DNA of 64,000 bases from Sanderia malayensis (taxonomy: Eukaryota > Cnidaria > Scyphozoa > Semaeostomeae > Pelagiidae): contig RQOL01000516.1 of NCBI GenBank assembly GCA_013076295.1, positions 1-64,000 on the forward strand. The letters are read 5' to 3'. Each line of letters begins with the position of its first letter. Position 1 is the first letter of the stretch. The position numbers were made by a program, and so were the translations under genes. Below are positions 25,626-38,905 of the stretch, piece after piece. Below the pieces are notes generated by a model. That model was not told the origin of the DNA. It searched no databases and saw only the letters and a program-made list of their open reading frames with translations.

Positions 25626-25689
25626 ACATTAAGTTTTTTTAACTTGCCCCCCTCCGGGAAGCGAGCGAACGCGAGCGCCCCCGGCTAGT

Positions 25690-27380
25690 CTCTTCATACT
25701 CTGTGTTGTCCGCTTGCCTTATCTATGGGATTCGAATGTCACGATAATCAGATAAACCCACTTTTAGTAGCTTCCCACTTACCACTTTTGGTGACCTCCC
25801 ACATTTGATGACTTGCCACTTTTCCCTGTCTTCCCACTTCCCACTTTTGATGACCTCCTACTTTTGGTGACCTCCCACTTTTAGTAATATTCAATTTTTC
25901 AAACTCGTTCAATTTGGAAATATGCGATAGTACATTTAGTACAGAAAATACAAATACAAAAATTCAATTTTAGTATGATGACTTTCCACCCTTGCTGACT
26001 TCCCACTTTTACTTGACTTCCAATATTCCACTTTTTATGACTTTCCACTTTTGATGACTTCCCACTTTTCCTGACTTCTCACTTCCCACTTTTGATGACT
26101 TCCAACTTTCAATGCAAGTTTTCAATCTCTTTCAATTTGCATCAAATTTTTTGGAAAGTAGAAATTTAGTATGAAGACTTCCAACCTTTGCTAACTTCCC
26201 AATTTTTCTTGACCTCCCCCTTTCCACTTTCGGTGACCTCCCACTTTTCAAAACTTCTCATTTTTTCTTGATATTCCACTTCCATCCATTGACGACCTCG
26301 CCATAGTTTGAAATTTAACGACACTAGCTGTAGGAAATGTGTATATGAGAATTCGTGTATGCTTTATTGAGATTCTCTTCATACTCTGTGTTGTCCGCTT
26401 TCCTTATCTATGGGGTTCGAATGTCACGATAATCAGATAACCCACTTTTGGTAATTTCCCACTTTCCACCTTCGGTGACTTCCCACTTTTCCTAGCTTCC
26501 CACTTTTTCTTGATATCCCACTTCCCACATTTGACAACATCCCACTTTTGGTGACTTCCCAATTTTAGAAATATGCAAGTTTTCAAACTCGTTCAATTTG
26601 GAAATATGTAATAGTACATATAGTATAAAAAGTGCAAATACAAAAATACAATTTTGGTATGATGACTTCCCACTTTGGATGACTTCCCACTTTTTCCTGA
26701 CTTCCAACGTCCCACTTTTGAAGACTTCCAACTTGTGATGCCATTTTTCAAACCCTTTCAATTTCCATCAAATTTTGTGGAAAGTAGAAATTTAGTATGA
26801 TAACTTCCCACCTTTACTAACTTCCCAATTCTTCATGACCTCCCACTTTCCACTTTCAGTGACCTCCCACATTCATAACTTTCCACTTTTTCTTGATATC
26901 CCACCTCCCACTTTTGACGACCTCCCACTTTTGGTGACTTCCCACTTTTAGAAATATGCAATATTTCAAACTCGTTCAATTTGGAAAAATACAATAGTAG
27001 ATATAGTACGAACAGTACAAATACAAAAATACGATTTTGTTATGATGACTTCCCACTTTTGATGACTTCCACTTTTGAGGCCCTTTTTCAAATTCTTTCA
27101 ATTTGCATCAATTTTTGTGTGAAGAACAAATTTGGTATGATGACTTCCCACTTTTGATGACTTCTCACTTTTGATGCAATTTTTCAAACTCTCTCAATTT
27201 GTATCAAATTTTGTGGCAAGTACAAATATGGTATGATGACATCCCACTTTTGCTGAATTCCCAATGTTTCTTGACTTCCCACTTTTCACTTTGATGACTT
27301 CCCACTTTTGGTGACTTCCCACTTTTTCCTGACTTTCCACTTCCCACTTTTGATGAAATTTTGCCAATTCCTTCAATTTG
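25690..27380 (+). repeat. B/C/D mosaic after the island
   Basis: Resumes inside the split C module, then module B steps with D blocks near 25,885, 26,560 and 26,945 and the truncated C at 26302-26449. The stretch 26,080-26,450 repeats 20,620-21,000 closely. Confidence 0.8.
26302..26449 (+). repeat. Module C, 5'-truncated (second copy)
   Basis: Same TAGTTTGAAATTTAACGACA breakpoint as 20848-20993, with the preceding B sequence also shared. The duplicated tract lies on both sides of the island. Confidence 0.8.
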
Positions 27381-28262
27381 CATCAAATTTGTGGAAAGTA
27401 CAACTATGGTGTACTGAATTTGAATATGAAACTGGTTGTTGAAATTTTTATGTATTGAGGGCATAAAACAGCCTAAAAGGGGGCAATGTGCAGTTTATCA
27501 AGCTCGTTCAATTTGCATCAAATTTCGTTGAAAATACAATTTCGGTGCTATGAAATTAAATATTAAACTTCTTTTTTGAACTCTTTATGCTTTGGGGGAT
27601 TAGGACGGGGTAGAAGGGGGAATATGCAAATTTTCAAACTCGTTCAATTTCTATCAAATTTTGTGGAAAGTACAAATTTGGTGTGCTGAATTTGAACAGG
27701 ATGCTGGTTTTTGTAATTTTCATGTTTTGAGGGCAAACAAGGTTGAAAAAGGGGGCAATATGCAAGTTTTCAAACTCGTTCAAATTGTATCAAATTTTGT
27801 GAAAAGTACAATTTTGGTATGATGACTTCCCACTTTTCATGATTTCCCACTTTTTCCTGACTTCCCACTTCCCACTTTTGACGATTTGCCAGATTTAATG
27901 AAATTTTTCAAACTCGTTCAATTTGCATCAAATATTGTGGAGAGTACAATTTTGGTGTGCTGAAGTTGAATACGAAACTGGGTTTTGAAATTTTCATATT
28001 TTGAGGGCATACAACGGGGTAAAACGAAGCAATATGCAATTTTTCAAACTCGTTCAATGTGTATCAATATTTGTGGAAAGTACAATTTTGGTATGATGAC
28101 TTCCCAATTCTGATGACTTCCTACTTTTTCCTGACTTTCCACTTCCCACATTTAATGAATTCCCACTTTTCATGCAATTTTTCAAACTCGTTCAACTTGC
28201 ATCAAATTTGGCGAAAAATACAGTTTTGGTGTGCTGAATTTGAATATGAAACTTGTTTTTGA
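26900..28262 (+). repeat. Segment duplicated from 22,100-23,490 (second copy)
   Basis: Follows the first copy base for base over most of its length, then lacks exactly one A module (about 136 bp) relative to it. The offset drops from 4,765 to 4,629 between 23,490 and 23,671, after which similarity continues to about 28,560. Confidence 0.85.
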
Positions 28263-28557
28263 AATTTTCATGTGTTTAGGGCATAAACGGCGTTAAAGGG
28301 GGCATTATGCAATTTTTCAAACTCTTTCAATGTGTATCAAAATTTGTGGAAAGCACAATTTTGTTATGATGTTTTCCCACTTTTGATAGCTTCTCATTTT
28401 TGATGCAATTTTTCTAACTCTTTCAATTTGTATCAAATTTGGTGGAAAGTACAATTTTGTATGATGATTTCCCACTTCTGCTCACTTCCCACTTTTTCTT
28501 GACATCTCACTTCCCACTTTTGACGACTTCCCTCTTTTGGTGACTTCCCACTTTTTG

Positions 28558-28782
28558 TCAGATAATGTGGGTTTTTCTCAGATAAAGTCGGTTTTCCTCA
28601 ATATAATTATTCCTTTGAAGCTAGTTTCCTTTTTTCAAATTTAACGCCCGTGACACTAGCTGTAAGAAAAATGGATGTAAGAATTCCTTTTATGCTTTAT
28701 TGAGATTGTCTTGATACTCTGTGTTGTCCGCTTGCCTTATCTATGGGATTCGAATGTCACGATAATCATATCAAACCACTCT
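28558..28782 (+). repeat. Module C, full
   Basis: GATAATGTGGG left end, like its duplicate partner at 23929; right end diverged to TCATATCAAACC. Confidence 0.8.
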
Positions 28783-28902
28783 TGGTAGCTTTCCATTTCC
28801 CACTTTTGGTGACTTCCCACTTCTGCTGACGTCCCCTTTTTTCTTGACATTCCACTTCCCACTTTTGACGACTTCCCCCTTTTGGGGACTTCCCACTTTT
28901 TC

Positions 28903-29127
28903 TCAGATAAAATGGGTTTTTCTCAGATAAAGTTGGTTTTCCTAAATATAATTATTCCGTTGGAGCTCACTTGTTTTTATCCAAATTTAACGCCCATGAC
29001 ACTAGCTGTAAGAGAAGTGGATAGGATAATTTGTGTATGCTTTATTGAGATTTTCTTCATACTCTGGGTTGTCCGCTTGCCTTATCTATGGGGTTCGATT
29101 GTCACGATAATCAGATAAACCCACTTT
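28903..29127 (+). repeat. Module C, full
   Basis: Left inverted end has AAAATGGGTTTTTCTCA (one mismatch to the best copies), right end TCAGATAAACCCACTTT. It lies 345 bp after the C at 28558, the usual paired spacing. Confidence 0.8.
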
Positions 29128-29766
29128 TGGTAATTTCCCATCTTCCACCTTCGGTGACTTCCCACTTTTCATAACTTTCCATATTTTCTTGATATCCCAC
29201 TTTCCATTTTTGACGACCTCCTACTTTTGGTGACTTCCCACTTTTAGTAATATTCAAATTTTCCATCTCCTTCAATTTCGAAATATAGGATAGTAAATAT
29301 AGTACAAACAGTAGAAATACAATAATACAATTTTGGTATGATGACTTCCCACCTTTGCTGACTCCCCACTTTTTCTTCACTTCCCAGTTTCGACTTTTGA
29401 TCACTTCCCACTTTTGATGACTTCCCACTTTACCTCTCTTCGCACTTCCCACTTTTCATGACTTCCAATTTTTAATGCAAGTTTTCAATCCCTTTTAATT
29501 TGCACCACATTTTGTGGAAAATACAAATATGGTGTGGCGAATTTGAATATGACACTGGTTTTTGAAATTTGCATGCTTTGAGGGCATAAAACGGCGTAAA
29601 AAGGGGCATTATGCAATTTTTCAAACTCGTTGAATTTGTATCAAATTTGGTGGAAAATACAATTTTGCTATGATGATTTCCCACTTCTGCTCACTTCCCA
29701 CTTTTTCCTGACATTTCACTTCCCACTTTTGACCACTTCCCTCTTTTGGTGGCTTCCCTCTTTTTG

Positions 29767-29991
29767 TCAAATAAAGTGAGTTTCTCTCAGATAAAGTCGG
29801 TTTTCCTCAATATAATTATTCCGTTGAAGCTCGTTTGTTTTTTTCCAAATTTAACGCCCGTGACAATAGCTGTAGGAAGAGTGGATATGATAATTGGTGT
29901 ATGCTTTACTGAGATTCTGTTCATACTTTGTGATGTCCGCTTGAAATATCTATGGGAAGCGAAAGTCACCATAATCAGATAAACCCACATT
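29767..29991 (+). repeat. Module C, full
   Basis: TCAAATAAAGTGAG left end and TCAGATAAACCCACATT right end; single copy without a close partner. Confidence 0.8.
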
Positions 29992-30980
29992 TGGTAGCCT
30001 CCCACTTCCCACTTTTGGTGACTTCCCACTTTTGATGACTTCCCACTTTTTCCTGTCTTCCCACTTCGCACCTTTGATGACTTCCCACTTTTGATGCCAT
30101 TTTTCAAAGTCTTTCAATTTGCATCAAATTTTGTGGAATGTACAAATTTGGTGTACTGAAATAGAATATGAAACTTGTTTTTTGAAATTTTAATGTTTTG
30201 GGAAATGAGATGGGGTAGTAGAAGTGGTCAATATGCAATTTTCAAACCCGTTCAATTTGTATCAAATTTTGTGGAAAGTACAATTTTGGTATGATGACTT
30301 CCCACTTTTGCTGACTTCCCAATTTCTCTTGACTTCCCACTTTCCACTTTCGATGACTTCCCACTTTTTCTTGACTTCCCACCTCCCACTTTTGATGACT
30401 TCCTACTTTTGATGCAACTTTTCAAACTCGTTCAATGTGCATCAAAATTTGTGGAAAGTGCAATATTGGTATGAAGACTTCCCACTTTTCATGATTTCCC
30501 ACTTTTTTCTGACTTCCCATTTCCCACTTTTGACGATTTGCCACATTTAATGCAATTTTTCAAACTCATTCAATTTGCGTCAAATTTTGTGGAGAGTACA
30601 ATTTTGGTGTGCTGAAGTTGAATACGAAACTGGTTTTTTGAAATTTGCATATGTTGAGGGCATACAACGGGGTAAAACGAAGCAATATGCAATTTTTCAA
30701 ACTCGTTCAATGTGTATCAATATTTGTGGAAAGTTCATTTTTGGTATGATGACTTCCAACTTTTGCTGACTTCCCACTTTTTTTCGACTTCCCACTTCCC
30801 ACTTTTGATGACTTCCCACTTTTCCCTGACTTCCCACTTCCCACTTTTGTCGATTAGCCACATTGGATGCAATTTTTCAAACTTCTTCAATTTGCATCAA
30901 ATTCTGTGGAAAGTACAAATTTGGTATGATGACTTCCCACTTCTGATGGCTTCCCACTTTTTCTTCCTTCCCACTCTTAG

Positions 30981-31184
30981 TCGGATAAAGTGGGGCTCTT
31001 CAATGTAATTATTCCATTGAACCTCCTTTGTTTCTTTCCAAAGTTAACGCCCGTGACATTGTCTGTAGGAAGAGTCGATGTGATAATTGGTGTATGCTTT
31101 AATGAGATTCTCTTCGAATTCTGTGTTGTCCCTTTGCCTTATCTATGGGAAGCGAATGTCACCATAATCAGACAAACCCACTTT
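30981..31184 (+). repeat. Module C, short form
   Basis: Begins TCGGATAAAGTGGGGCTC and lacks the second TCAGATAAAG, making it about 20 bp shorter. The right end is TCAGACAAACCCACTTT. This short form recurs at 34806, 35699, 36437, 38906 and 49634. Confidence 0.8.
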
Positions 31185-31628
31185 TCGTAACTTCCCAATT
31201 CCCACCTTCAGTGACTTCCCATTTTTGACAGCTTCCCACTTTTGCTGACTTCCCACTTCCCACCTTTGATGACTTCCCAATTTTGGTGACTTCCCACTTT
31301 TAGTAATATTCAGATTTTCCATCTCGTTCAATTTGGAAATATGCGATAGTAAATATAGTACAAACAGTACAACTATAAAAATACAATTTTGGTATGATGA
31401 CTTCCCACCTTTGCTGACTTCCCACTTTTTCTTGACTTCCCACCCCCCACTTTTGATGACTTCCTACTTTTGATGCAATTTTTCAAACTCGTTGAATTTG
31501 CATCAAATTTGGTGGAAAATACAATTTTGCTATGATGATTTCCCACTTCTGCTCACTTCCCACTTTTTCTTGACATTTCATTTCTCACTTTTGACCACTT
31601 CCCTCTTTTGGTGGCTTCCCTCTTTTTG

Positions 31629-31852
31629 TCAAATAAAGTGAGTTTCTCTCAGATAAAGTCGGTTTTCCTCAATATAATTATTTGTTGAAGCTCGTTTGTT
31701 TTTTTCCAAATTTAACGCCCGTGACAATAGCTGTAGGAAGAGTGGATATGATAATTCGTGTATGCTTTACTGAGATTCTGTTCATACTTTGTGATGTCCG
31801 CTTGCCTTATCTATGGGAAGCGAATGTCGCCATAATCATATAAAACCACTCT
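31629..31852 (+). repeat. Module C, full
   Basis: TCAAATAAAGTGAG left end as at 29767, but with the TCATATAAAACC right end, so it looks like a recombinant of two C subtypes. Confidence 0.75.
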
Positions 31853-33050
31853 TGGTAGTTTCCCATTTCCCACTTTTGGTGACTTCCCACTTCTGCTGAC
31901 GTCCCACTTTTTCTTGACATTCCACTTCCCACCTTTGACGACTTCCCACTTTTGATGCCATTTTTCGAACTCTATCAATTTCCATCAAATTCTGTGGAAA
32001 ATACAATTTTTGTATGATGACTTTCCACTTCTGATGGCTTCCCACCTTTTCTCGACTTCCCACTTTCCAGTTTTGATGACTTCCCGTTTCTGATGACTTC
32101 CCACTTTTTCCTGACTTTCCACTTCCCACATTTAATGAATTCCCACTTTTCATGCAATTTTTCAAGCTCGTTCAACTTGCATCAAATTTGGCGAAGAGTA
32201 CAGTTTTGGTGTGCTGAAGTTGAATACGAAACTGGTTTTTGAAATTTGCATATTTTGAGGGCATACAACGGGGTAAAACAAAGCAATATGCAATTTTTCA
32301 AACTCGTTCAATGTGTATCAATATTTGTGTAAAGTACAATTTTGGTATGATGACTTCCAACTTTTGCTGACTTCCCACCTTTTCTCGACTTCCCACTTTC
32401 CAATGTTGATGACTTCCCACTTTTCCCTGACTTCCCACTTCCCACTTTTGTCGATTTGCCACATTTGATGCAATTTTTCAAACTCGTTCAATTTACATCA
32501 AATTCTGTGGAAAGTACAATTTTGGTATGATGACTTGCCACTTCCGATGGCTTCCCACTTTTTCTCGACTTCCCACTTTCCAGTTTTGATGACTTCCCAA
32601 TTCTGATGACTTTCCACTTTTTCCTGACTTTCCACTTCCCACTTTTAACGAATTCCCACTTTTCATGCAATTTTCAAACTCGTTCAACTTGCATCAAATT
32701 TGGCGAAAAGTACAGTTTTGGTGTGCTGAGTTTGAATATGAAACTTGTTTTTGAACTTTTCATGTTTTCGGGGCATACAACGGGGTATAAGGGGGCAACA
32801 TACAATTTTTGAAACTCTTTCAATGTGTATTAAAATTTGTGGAAAGTACAATTTTGTTATGATGTTTTCCCACTTTTGATAGCTTCCCATTTTTGATGCA
32901 ATTTTTCTAACTCTTTCAATTTGCATCAAATTTGGTGGAATGTACAATTTTGTATGATGATTTCCCACTTCTGCTCACTTCCCACTTTTTCTTGACATTT
33001 CACTTCCCACTTTTGACGACTTCCCTCTTTTGGTGACTTCCTACTTTTTG

Positions 33051-33275
33051 TCAGATAAAGCGAGTTTCTCTCAGATAAAGTCGGTTTTCCTCAATAAAAT
33101 TATTCTGTTAAAGCTCGTTTGATTTTTTCCAGATTTAACGCCCCTGACAATAGCTGTAGGAAGAGTGGATATGATAATTCGTGTATGCTTTATTGAGATT
33201 CTGTTCATACTTTGTGATGTCCGCTTGCCTTATCTATGGGAAGCGAATGTCGCCATAATCATATAAAACCACTCT
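33051..33275 (+). repeat. Module C, full (first of pair)
   Basis: GCGAGTTTCTC left end, TCATATAAAACC right end; followed 345 bp later by a C of the TTTTTCTC type. Confidence 0.8.
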
Positions 33276-33395
33276 TGGTAGCTTCCCATTTCCCACTTTT
33301 GGTGACTTCCCACTTCTGCTGACGTCCCCTTTTTTCTTGACATTCCACTTCCCACTTTTGACGACTTCCCCCTTTTGGGGACTTCCCACTTTTTC

Positions 33396-33620
33396 TCAGA
33401 TAAAATGGGTTTTTCTCAGTTAAAGTTGGTTTTCCTCAATATAATTATTCCGTTGGAGCTCACTTGTTTTTATGCAAATTTAAAGCCGATGACACTAGCT
33501 GTAAGAGAAGTGGATAGGATAATTCGTGTATGCTTTATTGAGATTTTCTTCATACTCTGTGTTGTCCGCTTGCCTTATCTGTGGGATTCGAATGTCACGA
33601 TAATCAGATAGACCCACTTT
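33396..33620 (+). repeat. Module C, full (second of pair)
   Basis: AAAATGGGTTTTTCTCA left end; right end TCAGATAGACCCACTTT as at 21697. Confidence 0.8.
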
Positions 33621-34805
33621 TGGTAACCTGCCAGTTTTTCTTGATATCCCACTTCCCTCTTTTGACGACCTCCCACTTTTGGTGAATTCCCACTTTTAGA
33701 AATATGCAAGTTTTCAAACTCGTTCAATTTGGAAATATGTAATAGTACATAGAGTATAAAAAGTACAAATACAAAAATACAATTTTGGTATGATGACCTC
33801 CGACTTTTGACGACTTCCCACTTTTTCCTGACTTCCCACGTCCCATTTTTGAAGACTTCCAACTTTTGATGCCATTTTTCAAACCCATTCAATTTCCATC
33901 AAATTTTGTGGAAAGTAGAAATTTAGTATGATGACTTCCCACCTTTACTAACTTCCCAATTTTTCATGACTTCCCACTTTCCACTTTCTGTGACCTCCCA
34001 CATTCATAACTTCCCACTTTTTCTTGATATCCCACCTCCCACTTTTGACGACCTCCCACTTTTGGTGACTTCCCACTTTTAGTAATATGCAATATTTCAA
34101 ACTCGTTCAATTTGGAAAAATACAATAGTAGATATAGTACGAACAGTACAAATACAAAAATACGATTTTGTTATGATGACTTCCCACTTTTGATGAGTTC
34201 CCACGTTTTCCTGACTTCCCACTTCTCACATTTGATGACTTACACTTTTGAGGCCCTTTTTCAAATTCTTTCAATTTGCATCAATTTTTGTGTGAAGTAC
34301 AAATTTGGTATGATGACTTCCCACTTTTGATGACTTCTCACTTTTGATGCAATTTTTCAAACTCTCTCAATTTGTATCAAATTTTGTGGAAAGTACAAAT
34401 ATGGTATGATGACATCCCACTTTTGCTGAATTCCCAATGTTTCTTGACTTCCCACTTTTCACTTTGATGACTTTCCACTTTTGGCGACCTCCCACTTTTT
34501 CCTGACTTTCCACTTCCTACTTTTGATGACTTCCCATATTTGATGACTTCCCACTCTACCTGACCTCCCACTCGCCACTTTTGACGACCTCCTACTTTTG
34601 GTGACTTCCCACTTTTAGTAATATTCAATTTTTCCATCTCGTTCAATTTGGAAATATACGATAGTAAATATAGTACAAACAGTACAAAGACAAATATACA
34701 ATTTTGGTATGATGATTTCCCACTTTTACTGACTTACCACTTTTTCTTGACTTCCCACTTCCCACTTTTGACGACTTCCCACTTTTGGTGGCTTCCCACT
34801 CTTTG

Positions 34806-36640
34806 TAAGATAAAGTGGGGCTCTTCAATGTAATTATCCAGTTGAAGCTCCTTTGTTTCTTTCCAAAAGTAACGCCCGTGACAATAGCTGTGGGAAGAGT
34901 GGATGTGATAATTGGTGTCTGCTTTATTGAGATTCTCTTCGTATTCTGTGTTGCCCCTTGCCTTATCTATGGGAAGCGAATGTCACCATAATCAGACAAA
35001 CCCACTTTTGGTAACTTCCCAATTCCCACCTTCGGTGACTACCCATTTTTGATAACTTCCCACTTTTGCTGACTGCCCACTTCCCACCTTTGATGACTTC
35101 CCACTTTTGGTGACTTCCCACTTTTAGTAATATTCAAATTGTCCATCTCGTTGAATTTGGAAATATGCGATAGTAAATATATTACAAACAGTACAAATAT
35201 AAAAATACAATTTTTGTGTGATGACTTCCCACTCTTTATTACTTACCACTTTTTCTTGACTTCCCATTTTCCACTTTTGATGACTTCCCATATTTGATGA
35301 CTTCCCACTTTACCTGACTTCCCACTCCCCACTTTTGACGACCTCCTACTTTGGTGAATTCCCACTATTAGTAATATTCAAATTTTTCATCTCGTTCAAT
35401 TTGGAAATATGCGATAGTAAATATAGTAGAAACAGTACAAATACAAAACAAACAATTTTGGTATGATGACTTCCCACCTTTGCTGACTTCCCACTTTTTC
35501 TTGACTTCCCATTTTCCAATTTTGATGGCTTCCCACTCTTCCCTGACTTCCCACTTCCCACTTTTGTCAATTAGCCACATTGGATGCAATTTTTCAAACT
35601 TGTTCAATATGCATCAAATTCTGTGGAAAGTACAAATTTGGTATGATGACTTCCCACTTCTGATGGCTTCCCACTTTTTCCTGCCTTCCCACTCTTAGTC
35701 GAATAAAGTGGGGCTCTTCAATGTAATTATTCCATTGAACCTCCTTTGTTTCCTTTCAAAGTTAACGCCCGTGACATTATCTGTAGGAAGAGTCGATGTG
35801 ATAATTGGTGTATGCTTTACTGAGGTTCTCTTCGTATTCTGTGTTGTCCCTTTGCCTTATCTATGGGAAGCGAATGTCACCATAATCAGACAAACCCACT
35901 TTTCGTAACTTCCCAATTCCCACCTTCGGTGACTTCCCATTTTTGATAGTTTCGCACTTTTGCTGACTTCCCACTTCCCACCTTTGATAACTTCCCACTT
36001 TTGGTGACTTCCCACTTTTAGTAATATTCAGATTTTCCATCTCCTTCAATTTGGAAATATGCGATAGTAAATATAGTACAAACAGTACAACTATAAAAAT
36101 ACAATTTTGGTATGATGACTTCCCACCTTTGCTGACTTCCCACTTTTTCTTGACTTCCCATTTTCCACTTTTGATGACTTCTCACTTTACCTGACTTTCC
36201 ACTCCCCACTTTTGACGACCTCCTACTATTGGTGACTTCCCACTTTTAGTAATATTCAAATTTTCCACCTCGTTCAAGTTGGAAATATGCCATAGCAAAT
36301 ATAGTACAAACAGTACAAATATATAAATACAATTTTGGTATGATGACTTCCCACCTTTGCTGACTTCCCATTTTTTCTTGACTTCCCATTTTCCACATTT
36401 GATGACTTCCCACTTTTGGTGGTTTCCCACTCTTTGTCAGATAAAGTGGGGCTCTTCAATGTAATTATTCCGTTGAACCTCCTTTGTTTCTTTCCAAAGT
36501 TAACGCCCGTGACACTAGCTGTAGGAAGAGTGGATACGATAATTCGTGTATGCTTTATTGAGATTCTGTTCATACTGTGTGATGTCCGCTTGCCTTATCT
36601 ATGAGAAGCGATTGTCACCATAATCAGATAAAACCACTTT
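34806..36640 (+). repeat. Three short-form C modules
   Basis: Copies at 34806-35008, 35699-35902 and 36437-36640, each with AAAGTGGGGCTCTTCAATG in place of the double TCAGATAAAG start. The first two have TCAGACAAACCCACTTT right ends; the third has TCAGATAAAACCACTTT. Confidence 0.8.
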
Positions 36641-38060
36641 TGTTAGCTTCCCATTTCCCACTTTTGGTGGCTTCCCACTTCTGCTGACGTCTCACTTTTT
36701 CTTGACATTCCACTTCCCACTTTTGACGACTTCCCACTTCTGATGCCATTTTTCAAACTCTATCAATTTCCATCAAATTCTGTGGAAAATACAATTCTGG
36801 TATGATGACTTTCCTCTTCTGATGGCTTCCCACCTTTTCTCGACTTCCCACTTTCCAGTTTTGATGACTTCCCATTTCTGATGACTTCCCACTTTTTCCG
36901 GACTTTCCACTTCCAACATTTAATGAATTCCCACTTTTCATGCAATTTTTCAAGCTCGTTCAACTTGCATCAAATTTGGCGAAGAGTACAGTTTTGGTGT
37001 GCTGAAGTTTAATACGAAACTGGTTTTTGAAATTTGCATATTTTGAGGGCATACAACGTGGTAAAACGAAGCAATATGCAATTTTTCAAACTCGTTCAAT
37101 GTGTATCAATATTTGTGGAAAGTACAATTTTGGTATGATGACTTCCAACTTTTGCTGACTTCCCACCTTTTCTCGACTTCCCACTTTCCAATGTTGATGA
37201 CTTCCCACTTTTCCCTGACTTCCCACTTCCCACTTTTGTCGATTTGCCACATTTGATGCAATTTTTCAAACTCGTTCAATTTACATCAAATTCGGTGGAA
37301 AGTACAATTTTGGTATGATGACTTCCCACTTCTGATGGCTTCCCACTTTTTCTCGACTTCCCACTTTCCAGTTTTGATGACTTCCCAATTCTGATGACTT
37401 CCCACTTTTTCCTGACTTTCCGCTTCCCACATTTAATGAATTCTCACTTTTCATGCAATTTTTCAAACTCGTTCAACTTGCATCAAATTTGGCGAAAAGT
37501 ACAGTTTTGGTGTGCTGAGTTTGAATATGAAACTTGTTTTTGAACCTTTCATGTTTTCGGGGCATACAACGGGGTATAAGGGGGCAACATACAATTTTTC
37601 AAACTCTTTCAATGTGTATCACAATTTGTGGAAAGTACAATTTTGTTATGATGTTTTCCCACTTTTGATAGCTTTCCATTTTTGATGCAATTTTTCTAAC
37701 TCTTTCAATTTGCATCAAATTTGGTGGAAAGTACAGTTTTGTATGATGATTTCCCACTTCTGCTCACTTCCCACTTTTTCTTGACATTTCACTTCCCACT
37801 TTTGACGACTTCCCTCTTTTGGTGACTTCCCACTTTTTGTCAGATAAAGCGAGTTTCTCTCAGATAAAGTCGGTTCTCCTCAATATAATTATTCCGTTGA
37901 AGCTCGTTTTTTTTTTCCAATTTTAACGCCCGTGAGAATAGCTGTAGGAAGAGTGGATATGATAATTCGTGTATGCTTTATTTAAATTGTGTTCATACTT
38001 TGTGATGTCCGTTTGCCTTATCTATGGGAAGCGAATGTCGCCATAATCATATAAAACCAC
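36630..38060 (+). repeat. Second copy of the 4,788 bp duplication
   Basis: Repeats 31,840-33,270, ending with the C at 37840. Differences are scattered single bases. Confidence 0.85.
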
Positions 38061-38063
38061 TCT
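37840..38063 (+). repeat. Module C, full
   Basis: GCGAGTTTCTC left end; internal change to GTGAGAATAGCTG and TTTATTTAAATTGTG, shared in part only with the copy at 44487. Confidence 0.8.
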
Positions 38064-38905
38064 TGGTAGCTTCCCATTTTCCATTTTTGGTGACTTCCCA
38101 CTTCTGCTGACGTCCCCTTTTTTCTTGACATTCCACTTGCCTCTTTTGACGACCTCCAACTTTTGGTGACTTCCCACTTTTAGAAATATGCAAGTTTTCA
38201 AACTCGTTCAGTTTGGAAATATGTAATAGTACATATAGTATAAAAAGTACAAATACAAAAATACAATTTTGGTATGATGACTTCCCACTTTTGATGAGTT
38301 CCCACGTTTTCCTGACTTCCCACTTCTCACTTTTGATGACTTCCACTTTTGAGGCCCTTTTTCAAATTCTTTCAATTTGCATCAATTTATGTGTGAAATA
38401 CAAATTTGGTATGATGACTTCCCACTTTTGATGACTTCTCACTTTTGATGCAATTTTTCAAACTCTCTCAATTTGTATCAAATTTTGTGGAAAGCACAAA
38501 TATGGTATGATGACATCCCACTTTTGCTGAATTCCCAATGTTTCTTGACTTCCCACTTTTCACTTTGATGACTTCCCATTTTTGGTGACTTCCCACTTTT
38601 CCTGACTTTCCACTTCCTACTTTTGATGACTTCCCATATTTGATGATTTCCCACTATACCTGACCTCCCACTCCCCACTTTTGACGAGCTCCTACTTTTG
38701 GTGACTTCCCACTTTTAGTAATATTCAATTTTTCCATCTCGTTCAATTTGGAAATATACGATAGTAAATATAGTACAAACAGTACAAAGACAAATATACA
38801 ATTTTGGTATGATGATTTCCCACTTTTACTGACTTACCACTTTTTCTTGACTTCCCACTTCCCACTTTTGACGACTTCCCACTTTTGGTGGCTCCCCACT
38901 CTTTG

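Larger units (their letters stand above)
24405..25689. mobile_element. Non-satellite island inserted in family 2
   Basis: About 1.25-1.29 kb with none of the modules A-D, and visibly richer in GC and CpG than its surroundings. It breaks a C module. Its left half is mixed sequence with regulatory-type words, its middle (24,860-25,160) shows nothing I recognise, and its right half is an 88 bp GC-rich tandem repeat followed by a CCCCCCTCCGGG and GCGCCCCCGG end. No reverse transcriptase, transposase, long terminal repeat, poly(A) tail or clear terminal inverted repeat is visible. It could be a non-autonomous element, a captured genomic fragment, or an assembly join. The label as mobile is inference from the interrupted module. 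Confidence 0.5.
24274..25764 (+). repeat. Module C split by the island
   Basis: The left half (24274 to about 24404) ends at TTTATTGAGATTCT. The right half (25687-25764) resumes at TCTCTTCATACTCTGTG and ends TCAGATAAACCCACTTT. An unbroken copy such as 21697-21921 reads GAGATTCTCTTCATACTC, so the two halves overlap by TCT. That overlap could be a 3 bp target duplication. The bases after the left break (TGTGATGTCACGTGCC) may instead be diverged C sequence, matching TGTGATGTCCGCTTGCC of other copies. In that case about 28 bp of C is present on both sides. Confidence 0.75.
28330..31200 (+). repeat. C-rich mosaic
   Basis: Contains four C modules with B steps, a D block near 29,243, and A stretches near 29,490, 29,615, 30,110-30,290, 30,425-30,450, 30,545-30,740 and 30,870-30,930. 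Confidence 0.8.
31220..33300 (+). repeat. Mosaic duplicated at +4,788 bp (first copy)
   Basis: From about 31,840 to 33,270 this matches about 36,630-38,060 at offset 4,788-4,789. Anchors are the GGCGAAGAGTACAG variant (32,190 and 36,978) and CATGTTTTCGGGGC (32,761 and 37,549). It includes a D block near 31,302 and C modules 31629-31852 and 33051-33275. Confidence 0.85.

Noticed and set aside
24405..25689. Solo LTR or retrotransposon
   Set aside because: No TG...CA ends, no primer site, no poly-purine tract and no coding remnant could be seen; a 3 bp edge repeat alone is too weak.
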